Source: Nemertoderma westbladi (lineage: Eukaryota; Xenacoelomorpha; Nemertodermatida; Nemertodermatidae). From it: a stretch of 64,000 nucleotides of DNA. Location of the stretch: contig JAUCBJ010003768.1 in NCBI GenBank assembly GCA_032718475.1, forward strand, positions 44,963-108,962, in the 5' to 3' direction. Shown piece by piece: positions 34,641 to 47,466 of this stretch (position 1 is its first letter; each line of letters begins with the position of its first letter). The notes below the pieces were generated by a model. The model ran no database searches and had not been told where the DNA came from. It saw nothing but the letters and a program-made list of their open reading frames with translations. The position numbers and the translations under genes are program-made.

Positions 34641-36214
34641 ATTATGTTAATTTCCAGTGTGTCATATAGAAAATTCCAGAAAGTTAGTGACACCCAAAAA
34701 AAAATCTGAGTGATACAGTCAGGGGAGAAGTGGGGGCTAAAAATTCAAAATTTTGAAAATGGTTTTTTACATATTATTGTTCAAAGACATGTGCTAAGGG
34801 TTCTCACAAAATTTTAATAAGATCCCTCTACAGGAGGTGCTTTAAAAATGGGTATACACATGATGAAGTCTGTTGTTCGATTGACGTATCCGTACAAATT
34901 TTGCCCTTTCGGGGAAATATTCTACTAAAAAATAAAAACTATGTTCAGAAGGTTACTTACTGTAAGAATTGCTCGTGACTAAGTGACTTAACTGACTGAA
35001 TTTTCACAGTGGCTGGCTGGCCGGATTCTAAGGTTCCTGGCATGATTTTCGAGCCTCTGGGCTCGAAAAATAGACGTATACCGAAAAAAGCAATAGGCAC
35101 AATGATAAATCAACAGCTGGAGCACATGAGAAATGGATAGAGAGGTCCTAGTAATGCCATTCAATAGGGAGGGCCCAGCTACCCAGAAAGTACTTTCTTT
35201 GCCAAGTTTTACTTACTCACTCACGATCTCCCAGACAGTAAACAAACATAAGCTGTAGTTTTGTATTGTATTACCCCCTCAGCTAATAGCTCTTTCCCAT
35301 TCATCCTATAGGAAGATCTACAAGGTTACACACTCTGCTATGTTAGGAATTTACTTTAGTTTACTCTACTGTGCCATTCTGCTGAATGGATTTGAGCAAG
35401 CAGGTTAGTTACGACTGCTAGGATTTTGGCACTGTAACTAAAATATATATATAACATCTGGACTAACATCGCCCAGTCACTCAACCCTCACCACATAGAT
35501 ACTTACTGTTCACCCCTTGCATAGTAAAACTTTATATTGCAAGTTTTTTCCATACACAGTCTAACGCCAGTACAATACATTTTTTGTATTAAAAGGTTGG
35601 TTCCTTATTGGGCCCCTAGGCCCATCACTAGTTAGGAACCGACAGGTTACTTACTATAAGAATTGCTCACTATTATACTGATTAGTTGTGAGAGCTTTGG
35701 TGACAGCTATAATTTCTATATATTTCTCGATATAACACCATCACATGAATGGGGGACAAAATGTTCAGAAAATATATACTTGATATATAAAAGGCCTGGC
35801 GAACCCCCACGCGGTTTACATTACAGTTAACCAATTAAAATCATTACCTAGACCTTTGACAGCTGCCTAAGGAAAAGTCTGTCTGGAAGTTTTCTAATCA
35901 GAATAAAATTACATATCTCATAGTTACAACATACTATAATCGTATAAAGTGTTTCATTATACACCATCAGGTAACTAACTAGTTATCATAATCATATATT
36001 TGATATTTTTTTGCAAATTAGATTGATTTGGTTCAGAATGTCACATAAACTCTTGGAAGTATATTATGCAACAAACCCATTGAATATGATATGAATTAAA
36101 TTCATGAAAATATATAATGCCAAAATAATGCAAACATTCAATCATCCACAACCACATGTGAAGTATAATCTTTAAGACTACACATACTAAAATTAATTAT
36201 TATAATATTATAAC
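34641..36214. other. Intron sequence, no gene; one 24-bp direct repeat
   Basis: GGTTACTTACTGTAAGAATT occurs near 34951 and, with one change, near 35645, possibly the ends of a small repeat. Nothing coding is supported. This insertion-rich stretch makes the intron between exons 13 and 14 longer than its cassette equivalents. Confidence 0.5.
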
Positions 36215-37408
36215 CTGGAACATTCTTCCCATTCACCATCTGGTTTCCTCATCTCCACTACATATCCCTCCACATTACCATCACCATCATATGTCGGCTT
36301 CTCCCAGGCTAGAGTTACTGAGTCATCAGTAACAGCTTCAACCTCAGGCGTCCCAGGGGGTCCAGCCTGGAACACAGGATAGCGGGCGATCGCCTTCTCG
36401 CTTGGTTCTGATGGTTCTGATAAACCAGCAAGATTCTCTGCTGAAACACGGAACTCATATTCTTGACCTTCAATCAAGTTTGGAACTGTAATTTCAGTTC
36501 CTTTGACAGGATGTTTTCCAACTTTTGTCCATTTTCCAGAACGAGTGTCTCTTTTTTCAACAACATATCCTGTAATAGGACTACCCCCATCAGATTCAGG
36601 TGGTTTCCATGATAAACTGATACTATCAGGAGTTGTTGTCTCGATCACAGGCGGTACTGGCGATGAAGGGGGGTCAAATGGTAGCTTAGCAACTGTATAT
36701 TGCTCTGTCTCCAGTGGTTCACTTTCACCTTCGAGATTGGCAGCAACAACCCTGAACATATACTCATGGTTTTCTTCTAGTTTAGGTACAGTTAGACTTG
36801 TTTTTGTTGTTGCTATGGGATTCACTCTGACCCAACGACCAGTCGCTTTGTCCATCTTCTCCACGTGGTACCCACTGATTGGACTTCCACCATCATCAGC
36901 TGGAGGTTTCCATGACAACACTGCCGATTCCCTGGTGACATCAGATACTTCAAGAGGTTCACATGGTTTACCAGGCACATCGAGAACATTGACCTTAAGA
37001 GAACCCTCTGCAGAGCCAATCTCATTGGTCAATCTGATGCTGTACATGCCAGTGTCGGACCTCACAACTTTATCAATAGAAACAATTGTAAGACCTGGTT
37101 TACTCTTCTGCGTTTTAGCCTCATCAAGTGGAACGTCTTCTTTAGACCAACTAACAGTAGGTTCAGGATTCCCTTCATAATCTAATTCGATGAGAAGAGG
37201 CTTTCCTGCTTTTAATGTAATATCTCTGAGTTTAGAAAGATCAAGTTTAGGGGCACATTTTGGTGAAACAGCTTCAGTGGGAGAACTGGGTTCTCCAGGT
37301 CCCGCTTCATTTGCTGCACTGACTCGGAACTCGTAAGAATGTCCTGGTTCTAAATCATTTACAGTAATCTCAGGATCCGAAATTGGGGATTTATTGACTG
37401 GAGTCCAC
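36215..37408 (-). CDS. Ig/FN3 gene exon 13: cassette exon B, copy 3 (1194 nt)
   Basis: Same layout as exons 9 and 11; copy-specific PGKPCEPLEV and SSPVPPVIET. The intron after it (36214-34045) is longer than the equivalent introns because repeats have inserted. Confidence 0.93.
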
Positions 37409-37543
37409 CTGTAATAAGTACAAAAATAAATAATTATAATAAAATAATATTTCAATAATAGACACCACTTTATAAATATTATGAATGAAGTCATTGCTGC
37501 TCAATAAATTATAATATTACACCGATGTATTCAAATTCATTAC

Positions 37544-38404
37544 CTGTTTGTTGCCTTGTCAAATTTCTCAACAAAGTATCCTTCAATTGGTCGACCACCA
37601 TCTTTTTTGGGTGGTTTCCATGACAATTTCACACTATCTGTAGTCACATCTTCCACAACTGGTTTTGATGGGGGATCAGGAGCTTCGAACATATTCTTAG
37701 CCACAACGGGAGATCCCTCGAGTGGTTCGGATATGCCAAACTGGTTCTCAGCCGAAACTCTAAACACATATTCTGAGCCTTCATTGAGTTTAGTTGCTGT
37801 AAAGGTTGTTTTTGAACAAGTTTCTGTTACCTTAACCCAAACACTTCTCTTAACATCTCGTCTCTCAACAATGTATCCCAAAATATCCGATCCACCATCA
37901 TCTTTGGGTGGTTTCCATGACAATGTGACAGAATCTTTTGTGGTTTCAGGATATTCCACTGGGCCTTGAGGTGGTGATGGTTTATCCAACACAGTAACAT
38001 TAGCAGTCCCTTCGACCTCTCCTGAACTATTAGTTAAAAGTAATTTATACTTCCCGGAATCTGGGCGAGATGATTTATTTACTGTTAGTCTTGTAGAAGT
38101 AGCAGTAGTTTCTATAACAACCGCATTGCTAGGTGACAACTGTTTATCACCATGGTACCATGTAGCAGTTGGAGGAGGACTTCCAGTGAACTTGACATTA
38201 AGATCAATAGGACTTCCAGCTTTGACTTTAACATCCTGTAAGTCACTCATATCCATAGTAGGAGCTATTTTAGGAGTTTCAATTAAGGTTAGGGGAGTAG
38301 GTTTACTGGCTTCACCTGGCCCAACTTCATTGATTGCCTTTACACGGAATTCTAACTCATCGCCTTTATTGAGCCCATCGACAGTGCATTTAGGCTCTGA
38401 GCAC
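37544..38404 (-). CDS. Ig/FN3 gene exon 12: cassette exon A, copy 3 (861 nt)
   Basis: Same layout as exons 8 and 10; ends EKFDKATN plus AG at donor CAG|GTAATG. Confidence 0.93.
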
Positions 38405-39173
38405 CTGAAATATAAATAAACCATTATATAATTACTAGGTCTAACAACACGAATCATTTAATAATCTTAGTCACTTGGACATATTACTGTTTGTTTTAGA
38501 CTTTAGACTTTAAAATTAAAAAACTTCTTACTCCACCCATATTAACTTAGGCAAGAAACAAGCCTATATCATATCATATAGATATTATGTCGACCTATAT
38601 TATTTGTAAAGAATATATTGAATACACTGTCAGAATAATACCTATTAGTTTTCCGTCTGTTTGTATTCCATTTTGTCAAAACGAAATATATATATTAGGT
38701 GATATATAGGAATACAATGTGTCTTGTCATTCATAAGTACTGTAGTCATTTGTATGATATTATGATAAATCAACTTTTCCTGTGTGTGGCAAAGTGAAAG
38801 TACTTTTGCCACCCTCATATAAAAGGGTGGCTGAAGCATGTCATTGATCCGGATCAATCAGGATATAGACTGCATCAAATATCAAAAGTTTGGGAAATAC
38901 TAGCTCTTTATACTGTAATTAGGACCCCTACCGTTCATTACAATAACTAAACTATTCCAATATTTATCCTGCCATTTATTGGCCCTGAAGTGCCTATTTT
39001 AATTTTTGGTTTTCCCAAATTATACAAACTCATAAATTAAATATGCGGCCAGCCATCATTTATCCAGAAATTTGTGTATTAATTAGAAATAATTTAAATC
39101 AGACCACTAATAAATATGCATTCAAAGATTAATCATTACAACTTGACATAATAAAATAAATTTATATTCTAAC
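38405..39173. other. Intron between cassettes, no gene
   Basis: AT-rich intron between exons 11 and 12. Parts resemble the equivalent intron at 41357-42046 (a diverged ATCCTGATTGATC / GATATATTGATATAC area), consistent with cassette duplication. No other feature. Confidence 0.5.
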
Positions 39174-40367
39174 CTGGAACATTCTTCCCATTCACCATCT
39201 GGTTTCCTCATCTCCACTACATATCCCTCCACATTACCATCACCATCATATGTCGGCTTCTCCCAGGCTAGAGTTACTGAGTCATCAGTAACAGCTTCAA
39301 CCTCAGGCGTCCCAGGGGGTCCAGCCTGGAACACAGGATAGCGGGCGATCGCCTTCTCGCTTGGTTCTGATGGTTCTGATAAACCAGCAAGATTCTCTGC
39401 TGAAACACGGAACTCATATTCCTGACCTTCAATCAAGTTTGGAACTGTAATTTCAGTTCCTTTGACAGGATGTTTTCCAACTTTTGTCCATTTTCCAGAA
39501 CGAGTGTCTCTTTTTTCAACAACATATCCTGTAATAGGACTACCCCCATCAGATTCAGGTGGTTTCCATGACAAACTGATACTATCAGGTGTTGTTGTCT
39601 CGATCACAGGCGGTGCTGGCGATGAAGGGGGATCAAATGGTAGCTTAGCAACTGTATATTGCTCTGTCTCCAGTGGTTCACTTTCACCTTCGAGATTAGC
39701 TGCAACAACCCTAAACATATACTCATGGTTTTCTTCTAGTTTAGGTACAGTTAGACTTGTTTTTGTTGTTGCTATGGGATTCACTCTGACCCAACGACCA
39801 GTCGCTTTGTCCATCTTCTCCACGTGGTACCCACTGATTGGACTTCCACCATCATCAGCTGGAGGTTTCCAAGACAAAACTGCCGATTCCCTGGTGACAT
39901 CAGATACCTCAAGAGGTTTACCTGGTTTACCAGGAACATCGAGAACATTGACCTTAAGAGAACCATCGGCAGAGCCAATCTCATTGGTTAATTTAATACT
40001 GTACATGCCAGTATCGGACCTCACAACTTTATCAATAGAAACAATTGTAAGACCTGGTTTACTCTTCTGTGTTTTAGCCTCATCAAGTGGAACGTCTTCT
40101 TTGGACCAACTAACAGTAGGTTCAGGATTCCCTTCATAATCTAATTCGATGAGAAGAGGCTTTCCTGCTTTTAATGTAATATCTCTGAGTTTAGAAAGAT
40201 CAAGTTTAGGGGCACATTTTGGTGAAACAGCTTCAGTGGGAGAACTGGGTTCTCCAGGTCCCGCTTCATTTGCTGCACTGACTCGGAACTCGTAAGAATG
40301 TCCTGGTTCTAAATCATTTACAGTAATCTCAGGATCCGAAACAGGGGATTTATTGACTGGAGTCCAC
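39174..40367 (-). CDS. Ig/FN3 gene exon 11: cassette exon B, copy 2 (1194 nt)
   Basis: Same layout as exon 9. Copy-specific residues include GSADGSLKVN and PGKPGKPLEV. Donor CCAG|GTTAGA. Confidence 0.93.
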
Positions 40368-40495
40368 CTGTAATAATTATAACAAAACGTCATTAATAAA
40401 ATTATATTTCAATAATAGATAACACTTTAAAATAAAATTGAAGACAGAAAACAGAAAATATTATGACATTAGATGTATTCATGCAAATTCATTAC

Positions 40496-41356
40496 CTGTT
40501 GGTTGCCTTGTCAAGTTTCTCAACAAAGTATCCTTCAATTGGTCGACCACCATCTTTTTTGGGTGGTTTCCATGACAATTTCACACTATCTGTAGTCACA
40601 TCTTCCACAACTGGTTTTGATGGGGGATCAGGAGCTTCGAACATATTCTTAGCCACTACGGGAGATCCCTCGAGTGGTTCGGATATGCCAAACTGGTTCT
40701 CAGCTGAAACTCTAAACACATATTCTGAGCCTTCATTGAGTTTAGTTGCTGTAAAGGTTGTTTTTGAACACGTTTCTGTTACCTTAACCCAAACACTTCT
40801 CTTAACATCTCGTCTCTCAACAATGTATCCCAAAATATCCGAGCCGCCATCATCTTTGGGTGGTTCCCATGACAATGTAACAGAATCTTTTGTGGTTTCT
40901 GGATATTCCACTGGGCCTTGAGGTGGTGATGGTTTATCCAACACAGTAACATTAGCAGTCCCTTCGACCTCTCCTGAACTATTAGTTAAAAGTAATTTAT
41001 ACTTCCCGGAATCTGGGCGAGATGATTTATTTACTGTTAGTCTTGTAGAAGTAGCAGTAGTTTCTATAACAACCGCATTGCTAGGTGACAACTGTTTATC
41101 ACCATGGTACCATGTAGCAGTTGGAGGAGGACTTCCAGTAAACTTGACATTAAGATCAATAGGACTTCCAGCTTTGACTTTAACATCCTGTAAGTCACTC
41201 ATATCCATAGTAGGAGCTATTTTAGGAGTTTCAATTAAGGTCAGGGGAGTAGGTTTACTGGCTTCACCTGGCCCAACTTCATTAATTGCCTTTACACGGA
41301 ATTCTAACTCATCGCCTTTATTGAGCCCATCGACAGTGCATTTAGGCTCTGAGCAC
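40496..41356 (-). CDS. Ig/FN3 gene exon 10: cassette exon A, copy 2 (861 nt)
   Basis: Same length and domain content as exon 8; nearly identical to exon 12 at nucleotide level. Distinguishing residue: LSWEPPKDDGG in place of LSWKPPKDDGG. Confidence 0.93.
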
Positions 41357-42046
41357 CTGAAATATTGTAAAAAAATAAACAATAAGTAATAGTGATACAT
41401 GAAAACAATAATTTTTATTGAAAATTATTCGGGACCAATACCTTTTATGTGAGACATAAAATTAAAATATATACCGGTATATCTTTACTTTAGTAACATG
41501 TCACATTTAGCCTCCCTATAAACTTTATCATATCATGGTTGACATATGTACTGATTATAGGGAATATTTCGAACACATTATATTAAAGATGGTTCTACCA
41601 GTTGAGTTAGTTTCTATTATGGTGTTTTGGTATTAAATACGATGCTGCTTTGACACTCTGCATAGGAAAGTGGATTGAAAGATGTCCTTGATCTTGGCGA
41701 TATATTGATATACAATGAAGTGTCATCAAAACAGTTACAAATAATGACGATATTAGTCTCAGCAGTTATGCTCGTTTATGAATAGCCGTTATTAGAATAA
41801 ATACACGTTCAAGTCACATGTCTAATGATTCAATTCTTGATTACAATTACATGACGCCTAGCCTACTTTATAGCTTGATGTGAAAGCGCCAGCTACCTTT
41901 TATTAGATTCGCTATAGAAAATTACTTAAACTGATGTGCCAAAATAATTGAAAGCTTTCCCATCTATCTTACAACAACTATATACATGTAAAGATGATAA
42001 TCATGACTATAAATCTAATCAAAGAATACCTTATTTTCATTCTTAC
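41357..42046. other. Intron between cassettes, no gene
   Basis: AT-rich intron between exons 9 and 10. No supported coding or RNA feature. Confidence 0.5.
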
Positions 42047-43240
42047 CTTGTGCATTCTTCCCATTCGCCATCCGGTTTCCTCATCTCCACTACATATCCC
42101 TCCACATTACCATCACCATCATATGTCGGCTTCTCCCAGGCTAGAGTTACTGAGTCATCAGTAACAGCTTCAACCTCAGGCGTCCCAGGGGGTCCAGCCT
42201 GGAACACAGGATAGCGAGCGATCGCCTTCTCGCTTGGTTCTGATGGTTCTGATAAACCAGCAAGATTCTCTGCTGAAACACGGAACTCATATTCCTGACC
42301 TTCAATCAAGTTTGGAACTGTAATTTCAGTTCCTTTGACAGGATGTTTTCCAACTTTTGTCCATTTTCCAGAGCGAGTGTCTCTTTTTTCAACAACATAT
42401 CCTATAATAGGACTACCCCCATCAGATTCAGGTGGTTTCCATGACAAACTGATACTATCCGGAGTTGTTGTCTCGATTTCAGGTGGTGCTGGTGACGAAG
42501 GGGGGTCATATGGCAGCTTAGCAACTGTATATTGCTCTGTCTCCAGTGGTTCACTTTCACCTTCAAGATTAGCTGCAACAACCCTGAACATATACTCATG
42601 GTTCTCCTCTAGTTTAGGTACAGTTAGACTTGTTTTCGTTGTTGCTATGGGATTCACTCTGACCCAACGACCAGTCGCTTTGTCCATCTTCTCCACGTGG
42701 TACCCACTGATTGGACTTCCACCATCATCAGCTGGAGGTTTCCATGACAACACTGCCGATTCCCTGGTGACATCAGATACTTCAAGAGGTTCACCTGGTT
42801 TACCAGGCACATCGAGAACATTTACCTTAAGAGAACCCTCTGCAGAGCCAATCTCATTGGTCAATTTGATGCTGTACATGCCAGTATCGGACCTCACAAC
42901 TTTATCAATAGAAACAATTGTAAGACCTGGTTTACTCTTCTGCGTTTTAGCCTCATCAAGTGGAACGTCTTCTTTGGACCAACTAACAGTAGGTTCAGGA
43001 TTCCCTTCATAATCTAATTCGATGAGAAGAGGCTTTCCTGCTTTTAATGTAATATCTCTGAGTTTAGAAAGATCAAGTTTAGGGGCACATTTCGGGGAAA
43101 CAGCTTCAGTGGGAGAACTGGGTTCTCCAGGTCCCGCTTCATTTGAGGCACTGACTCGGAACTCGTAAGAATGTCCTGGTTCTAAATCATTTACAGTAAT
43201 CTCAGGATCCGAAACAGGGGATTTATTGACTCGTGTCCAC
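42047..43240 (-). CDS. Ig/FN3 gene exon 9: cassette exon B, copy 1 (1194 nt)
   Basis: FN3 second half (WTRVNKSPVSDPEITVNDLE), Ig (LDLSKLRDITLKAGKPLLIE ... SDTGMYSIKLTNEIGSAEG), two complete FN3 domains, and an FN3 first half ending PDGEWEECT plus AG. Acceptor TTACAG, donor CAAG|GTAAGA. Confidence 0.92.
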
Positions 43241-43372
43241 CTGTAATAAATACAACAATAAAACATTCAATACCATATTAAATTACTACACTTTAGATAT
43301 AATTATACTTTATCTGCGATGAGAGCTCACATGAATTTGTATACAAGTTAACAAGTAATCAATCGTCCTTAC

Positions 43373-44233
43373 CTGTTGGTTGCCTTGTCAAGTTTCTCAA
43401 CAAAGTATCCTTCAATTGGACGTCCGCCATCATTTTTGGGTGGTTTCCATGACAATTTCACACTATCTGTAGTCACATCTTCCACAACTGGTTTTGATGG
43501 GGGATCAGGAGCTTCGAACATATTCTTAGCCACAACGGGAGATCCCTCGAGTGGTTCGGATATGCCAAACTGGTTCTTCGCTGAAACTCGGAAAACATAT
43601 TCTGAACCTTCATTGAGTTTAGTTGCTGTCAAAGTTGTATCTAAGCAACTTTCTGTTACATTAACCCAAACACTTCTCTTAACATCTCGTCTCTCAACAA
43701 TGTATCCCAAAATATCCGATCCACCATCATCTTTGGGTGGTTTCCATGACAATCTAACAGAATCTTTTGTGGTTTCTGGATATTCCACTGGGCCTTGAGG
43801 TGGTGATGGTTTATCCAACACAGTAACATTAGCAGTCCCTTCGACCTCTCCTGAACTATTAGTTAAAAGTAATTTATACTTCCCGGAATCTGGGCGAGAT
43901 GATTTATTTACTGTTAGTCTTGTAGAAGTAGCAGTAGTTTCTATAACAACCGCATTGCTAGGTGACAACTGTTTATCACCATGGTACCATGTAGCAGTTG
44001 GAGGAGGACTTCCAGTGAACTTGACATTAAGATCAATAGGACTTCCAGCTTTGACTTTAACATCCTGTAAGTCACTCATATCCATAGTAGGAGCTATTTT
44101 AGGAGTTTCAATTAAGGTTAGAGGAGTAGGTTTACTGGCTTCACCTGGCCCAACTTCATTAATTGCCTTTACACGGAATTCTAACTCATCGCCTTTATTG
44201 AGACCATCGACAGTGCATTTAGGCTCTGTGCAC
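43373..44233 (-). CDS. Ig/FN3 gene exon 8: cassette exon A, copy 1 (861 nt)
   Basis: FN3 end (CTEPKCTVDGLNKGDELEF), complete Ig (MDMSDLQDVKVKAGSPIDL ... SRPDSGKYKLLLTNSSGEVE), complete FN3 (PETTKDSVRLSWKPPKDDGG ...) and the first half of another FN3 ending EKLDKATN plus AG. Slightly diverged from copies 2 and 3 (for example NVTESCLDTTLT where the others have KVTETCSKTTFT). Confidence 0.92.
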
Positions 44234-44360
44234 CTGGCAAAATATATATAATAAATTCCTTTAATTTAATATTTTAACAAAGAATCCTTTAACAATTTGT
44301 ATTGTAATATAATTTATTATTTGATTAACAACATGTATTTATTTAATCGTGTTTGCTCAC

Positions 44361-44517
44361 CTGGCGCACTCTTCCCATTCACCATCTGGCTTCTTCTTCT
44401 CCACAAGATAACCAGATATTTTCCCGCCACCATCATCTTCAGGTTTGGACCAATGTAAAGCAATAGAATTATCAGTAACATCATCAACCTCAGGTTGCCC
44501 TGGAGAACTGCACATTG
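44361..44517 (-). CDS. Ig/FN3 gene exon 7: FN3 first half
   Basis: SSPGQPEVDDVTDNSIALHW, then GGGKISGYLVEKKKPDG, ending EWEECA plus AG. It is the counterpart of the last domain start in the 1194-nt cassette exons. Confidence 0.87.
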
Positions 44518-44665
44518 CTGGATAATAATAAAAATATAACTAAAGTTAAACTAATTACTCCGAACAATAAAATAAACTTCCATATTAGGATATCTTACTA
44601 ACCAATTAAACTATTATGGATCATACCCCCACCCACTCATACAATCAAACCAACTAAAAACTAAC

Positions 44666-44832
44666 CTATTGGGTATCTTGCTATAACTGTATCACTGGGT
44701 TCACTGGGTATTCCAATACCCGCGTCATTCTGAGCTGATATACGGAATTGGTATTCCGACCCCTCAAACAGATCAGTGGCCGTGTATTCGAGAGTTGTTA
44801 CGGGAGCTTTGTTGCATTTACTCCAACGCCCG
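44666..44832 (-). CDS. Ig/FN3 gene exon 6: FN3 second half
   Basis: GRWSKCNKAPVTTLEYTATD, then YQFRISAQNDAGIGIPSEPS, ending ARYPI. Phase matches exons 5 and 7. Confidence 0.87.
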
Positions 44833-44984
44833 CTGAAAATAATAATGAAGATTTATTATTCCCATTATGGGCTTGCTATCCCGTTATTTAGATGTGGTCG
44901 CAGGATTCAAGATTCCTCTTTATACCCTAAAAAGAGTCCCATATAAATACATATCATGGATGGATAAGAAAATGGGTATATACA

Positions 44985-46140
44985 CTTTTACTAGAACAAG
45001 AAAACGGTCACACTTTTACTAGAACAAGAAAAGGGACATACTTTTACGAAGCTAGAAAAGGGACATACTTTCACTGGACCTAGAGAAGGGACATACTTTC
45101 ACGGGACCTAGAGAAGGGACATACTTTCACGGGACCTAGAGAAGGGACATACTTTCACGAGACCTAGAGAAGGGACATACTTTCACTGGACCTAGAGAAG
45201 GGACATACTTTCACTGGACCTAGAAACGGGACATACTTTCACTGGACCTAGAGACGGGACATACTTTCACGGGACCTAGAGACGGGACATACTTTCACGG
45301 GACCTAGAGACGGGACATACTTTTACGGGACCTAGAGAAGGGACATACTTTCACGGGACCTAGAGAAGGGACATACTTTCACGGGACCTAGAGACGGGAC
45401 ATATTTTCACGGGACCTAGAGAAGGGACATACTTTCACGGGACCTAGAGAAGGGACATACTTTCACTGGACCTAGAGAAGGGACATACTTTCACGGGACC
45501 TAGAGACGGGACATACTTTCACGGGACCTAGAGAAGGGACATACTTTTACGGGACCTAGAGAAGGGACATACTTTCACGGGACCTAGAGACGGGACATAC
45601 TTTCACGGGACCTAGAGACGGGACATACTTTCACGGGACCTAGAGACGGGACATACTTTCACGGGACCTAGAGACGGGACATACTTTCACGGGACCTAGA
45701 GAAGGGACATACTTTTACGGGACCTAGAGAAGGGACATACTTTCACGGGACCTAGAGACGGGACATACTTTCACGGGACCTAGAGACGGGACATACTTTC
45801 ACGGGACCTAGAGACGGGACATACTTTCACGGGACCTAGAGACGGGACATACTTTCACTGGTCCTAGAGAAGGGACATACTTTCACGGGACCTAGAGAAG
45901 GGATTTACTTTTACGGGACCTAGAGAAGGGACATACTTTCACGGGACCTAGAGACGGGACATACTTTCACGGGACCTAGAGAAGGGACATACTTTCACGG
46001 GACCTAGAGAAGAGACATACTTTTACGGAAGCTTGAAAAGGCACATTCCAGCGTTTAGCAATAATAAGGAAAAAACACCTTAAGGCGGCGTGTTATTCTA
46101 TTCTAATATTTTTACAGGACCAAGGAAAGGGATATACTTT
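44985..46140. repeat. 28-bp minisatellite just inside the intron after exon 5, about 38 copies
   Basis: Plus-strand unit AGAAGGGACATACTTTCACG plus GGACCTAG (AGACGGG variant). The closest non-array match is intron sequence 10-40 nt past exon 5's donor (GACCAAGGAAAGGGATATAC, about 46118-46137), so the array grew from the 5' end of this intron. Confidence 0.93.
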
Positions 46141-46152
46141 AACATAACTTAC

Positions 46153-46288
46153 GTGTTTTTATCTCGTTTCTCAATCCAGTATCCACTGATTGGATTCCCT
46201 CCATCGTTTTCCGGCGGTTTCCAAGTAACCGTGATGGTCGTGGGAGTTGTATCTATAACATCTGGTTTACTGGGAGCATCCGGTTCAT
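46153..46288 (-). CDS. Ig/FN3 gene exon 5: FN3 first half
   Basis: DEPDAPSKPDVIDTT then TVTWKPPENDGGNPISGYW, ending IEKRDKN plus a split Thr codon at AC|GTAAGT. Acceptor CTCCCAG. Confidence 0.88.
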
Positions 46289-46619
46289 CTGGGAGACAAA
46301 CCATAATTCGATATAGTCTAGTAAATACGAAAGGGGAAATTTGGTCTCCGAGTTAATCATAATAACCCAGATTCTGTTTGCTCAAATATTACTCACTGCT
46401 AACAGCAGAGCTAATCTATTGCCAGTGACATGCATTTTTATTTTTTTTGACCGAATTTTGCCAAATTCATAGGTACTTGTTGTGGCCGCTACTCCAATGG
46501 TCCGATTATTTTTATAAGCCATCACTAGCAATTTCATACTCAGCAACAACATACATACTGTTACTTTCACAGTTTAGCCTTGACTATGAAGATTTAATAC
46601 ATAGTTTAACCAGATATAT

Positions 46620-47264
46620 TTATGAATAACGTATCGGATTGTAGTTTAACCAGGATGTTTATGAATAACGTCATGTAAGGTAGTTTAACCAGTATGTTTA
46701 TGAATAACTTACCGTATGGTAGTTTAACCAATATTATTATGAATAACTTACCGTATGGTAGTTTAACCAATATGATTATGAATAACTTACCGTATGGTAG
46801 TTTAACCAATATTATTATGAATAACTTACCGTATGGTAGTTTAACCAATATGATTATGAATAACTTACCGTAAGGTAGTTTAACCAGTATGATTATGAAT
46901 AACTTACCGTATGGTAGTTTAACCAATATTATTATGAATAACTTACCGTATGGTAGTTTAACCAATATGATTATGAATAACTTACCGTATAGTAGTTTAA
47001 CCAGTATATCTATATGAATAACTTACCGTATGGTAGTTTAACCAGTATATGTATATGAATAACTTACCGTATGGTAGTTTAACCAATATGATTATGAATA
47101 ACTTACCGTATGGTAGTTTAACCAATATGATTATGAATAACTTACAGTATGGTAGTTTAACCAATATGATTATGAATAACTTACAGTATGGTAGTTTAAC
47201 CAATATGATTATGAATAACGTACCGGATTGTAGTTTAACCAGTATATATTTATGAATAACGTAC
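46620..47264. repeat. 39-bp minisatellite made of exon 4's tail and donor, about 16 copies
   Basis: Plus-strand unit AATAACTTACCGTATGGTAG plus TTTAACCAATATTATTATG. On the minus strand each copy reads as the coding tail LVKLPYG followed by a GTAAGT donor. The period is 13 codons, so the frame is conserved between copies. Exon 4's own donor is GTACGT, while most copies have GTAAGT. Confidence 0.93.
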
Positions 47265-47466
47265 CGTATGGTAATTTGACCAGTATTGGCTCTGTTGTCT
47301 CCAATGGTTCCGACACTCCTTGTGCGTTCTCTGCTGCAACTCGGAACTTATATGAGTTGCCCTCTGTTAACTTCGGCACGGTAAACGTTGTCTTATCAAT
47401 CGTAGCGCTCACTTTACTCCACTTCTTTGCTTTTATATCGAATTTCTCAACGATATAATTTGTGAT
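47265..47466 (-). CDS. Ig/FN3 gene exon 4: FN3 second half
   Basis: ITNYIVEKFDIKAKKWSKV joins exon 3 exactly to give the standard DDGGTPITNY. FN3 motif YKFRVAAENAQGVSEP. Ends KLPY plus G at donor ACG|GTACGT. The 7-kb minisatellite lies in the intron before it, and an array of copies of its own 3' junction lies in the intron after it. Confidence 0.88.

Noticed and set aside
36503-43012. Plus-strand frames of about 225 codons opposite the 1194-nt cassette exons
   Set aside because: They are antisense shadows of the FN3/Ig coding exons and repeat because the exons repeat.
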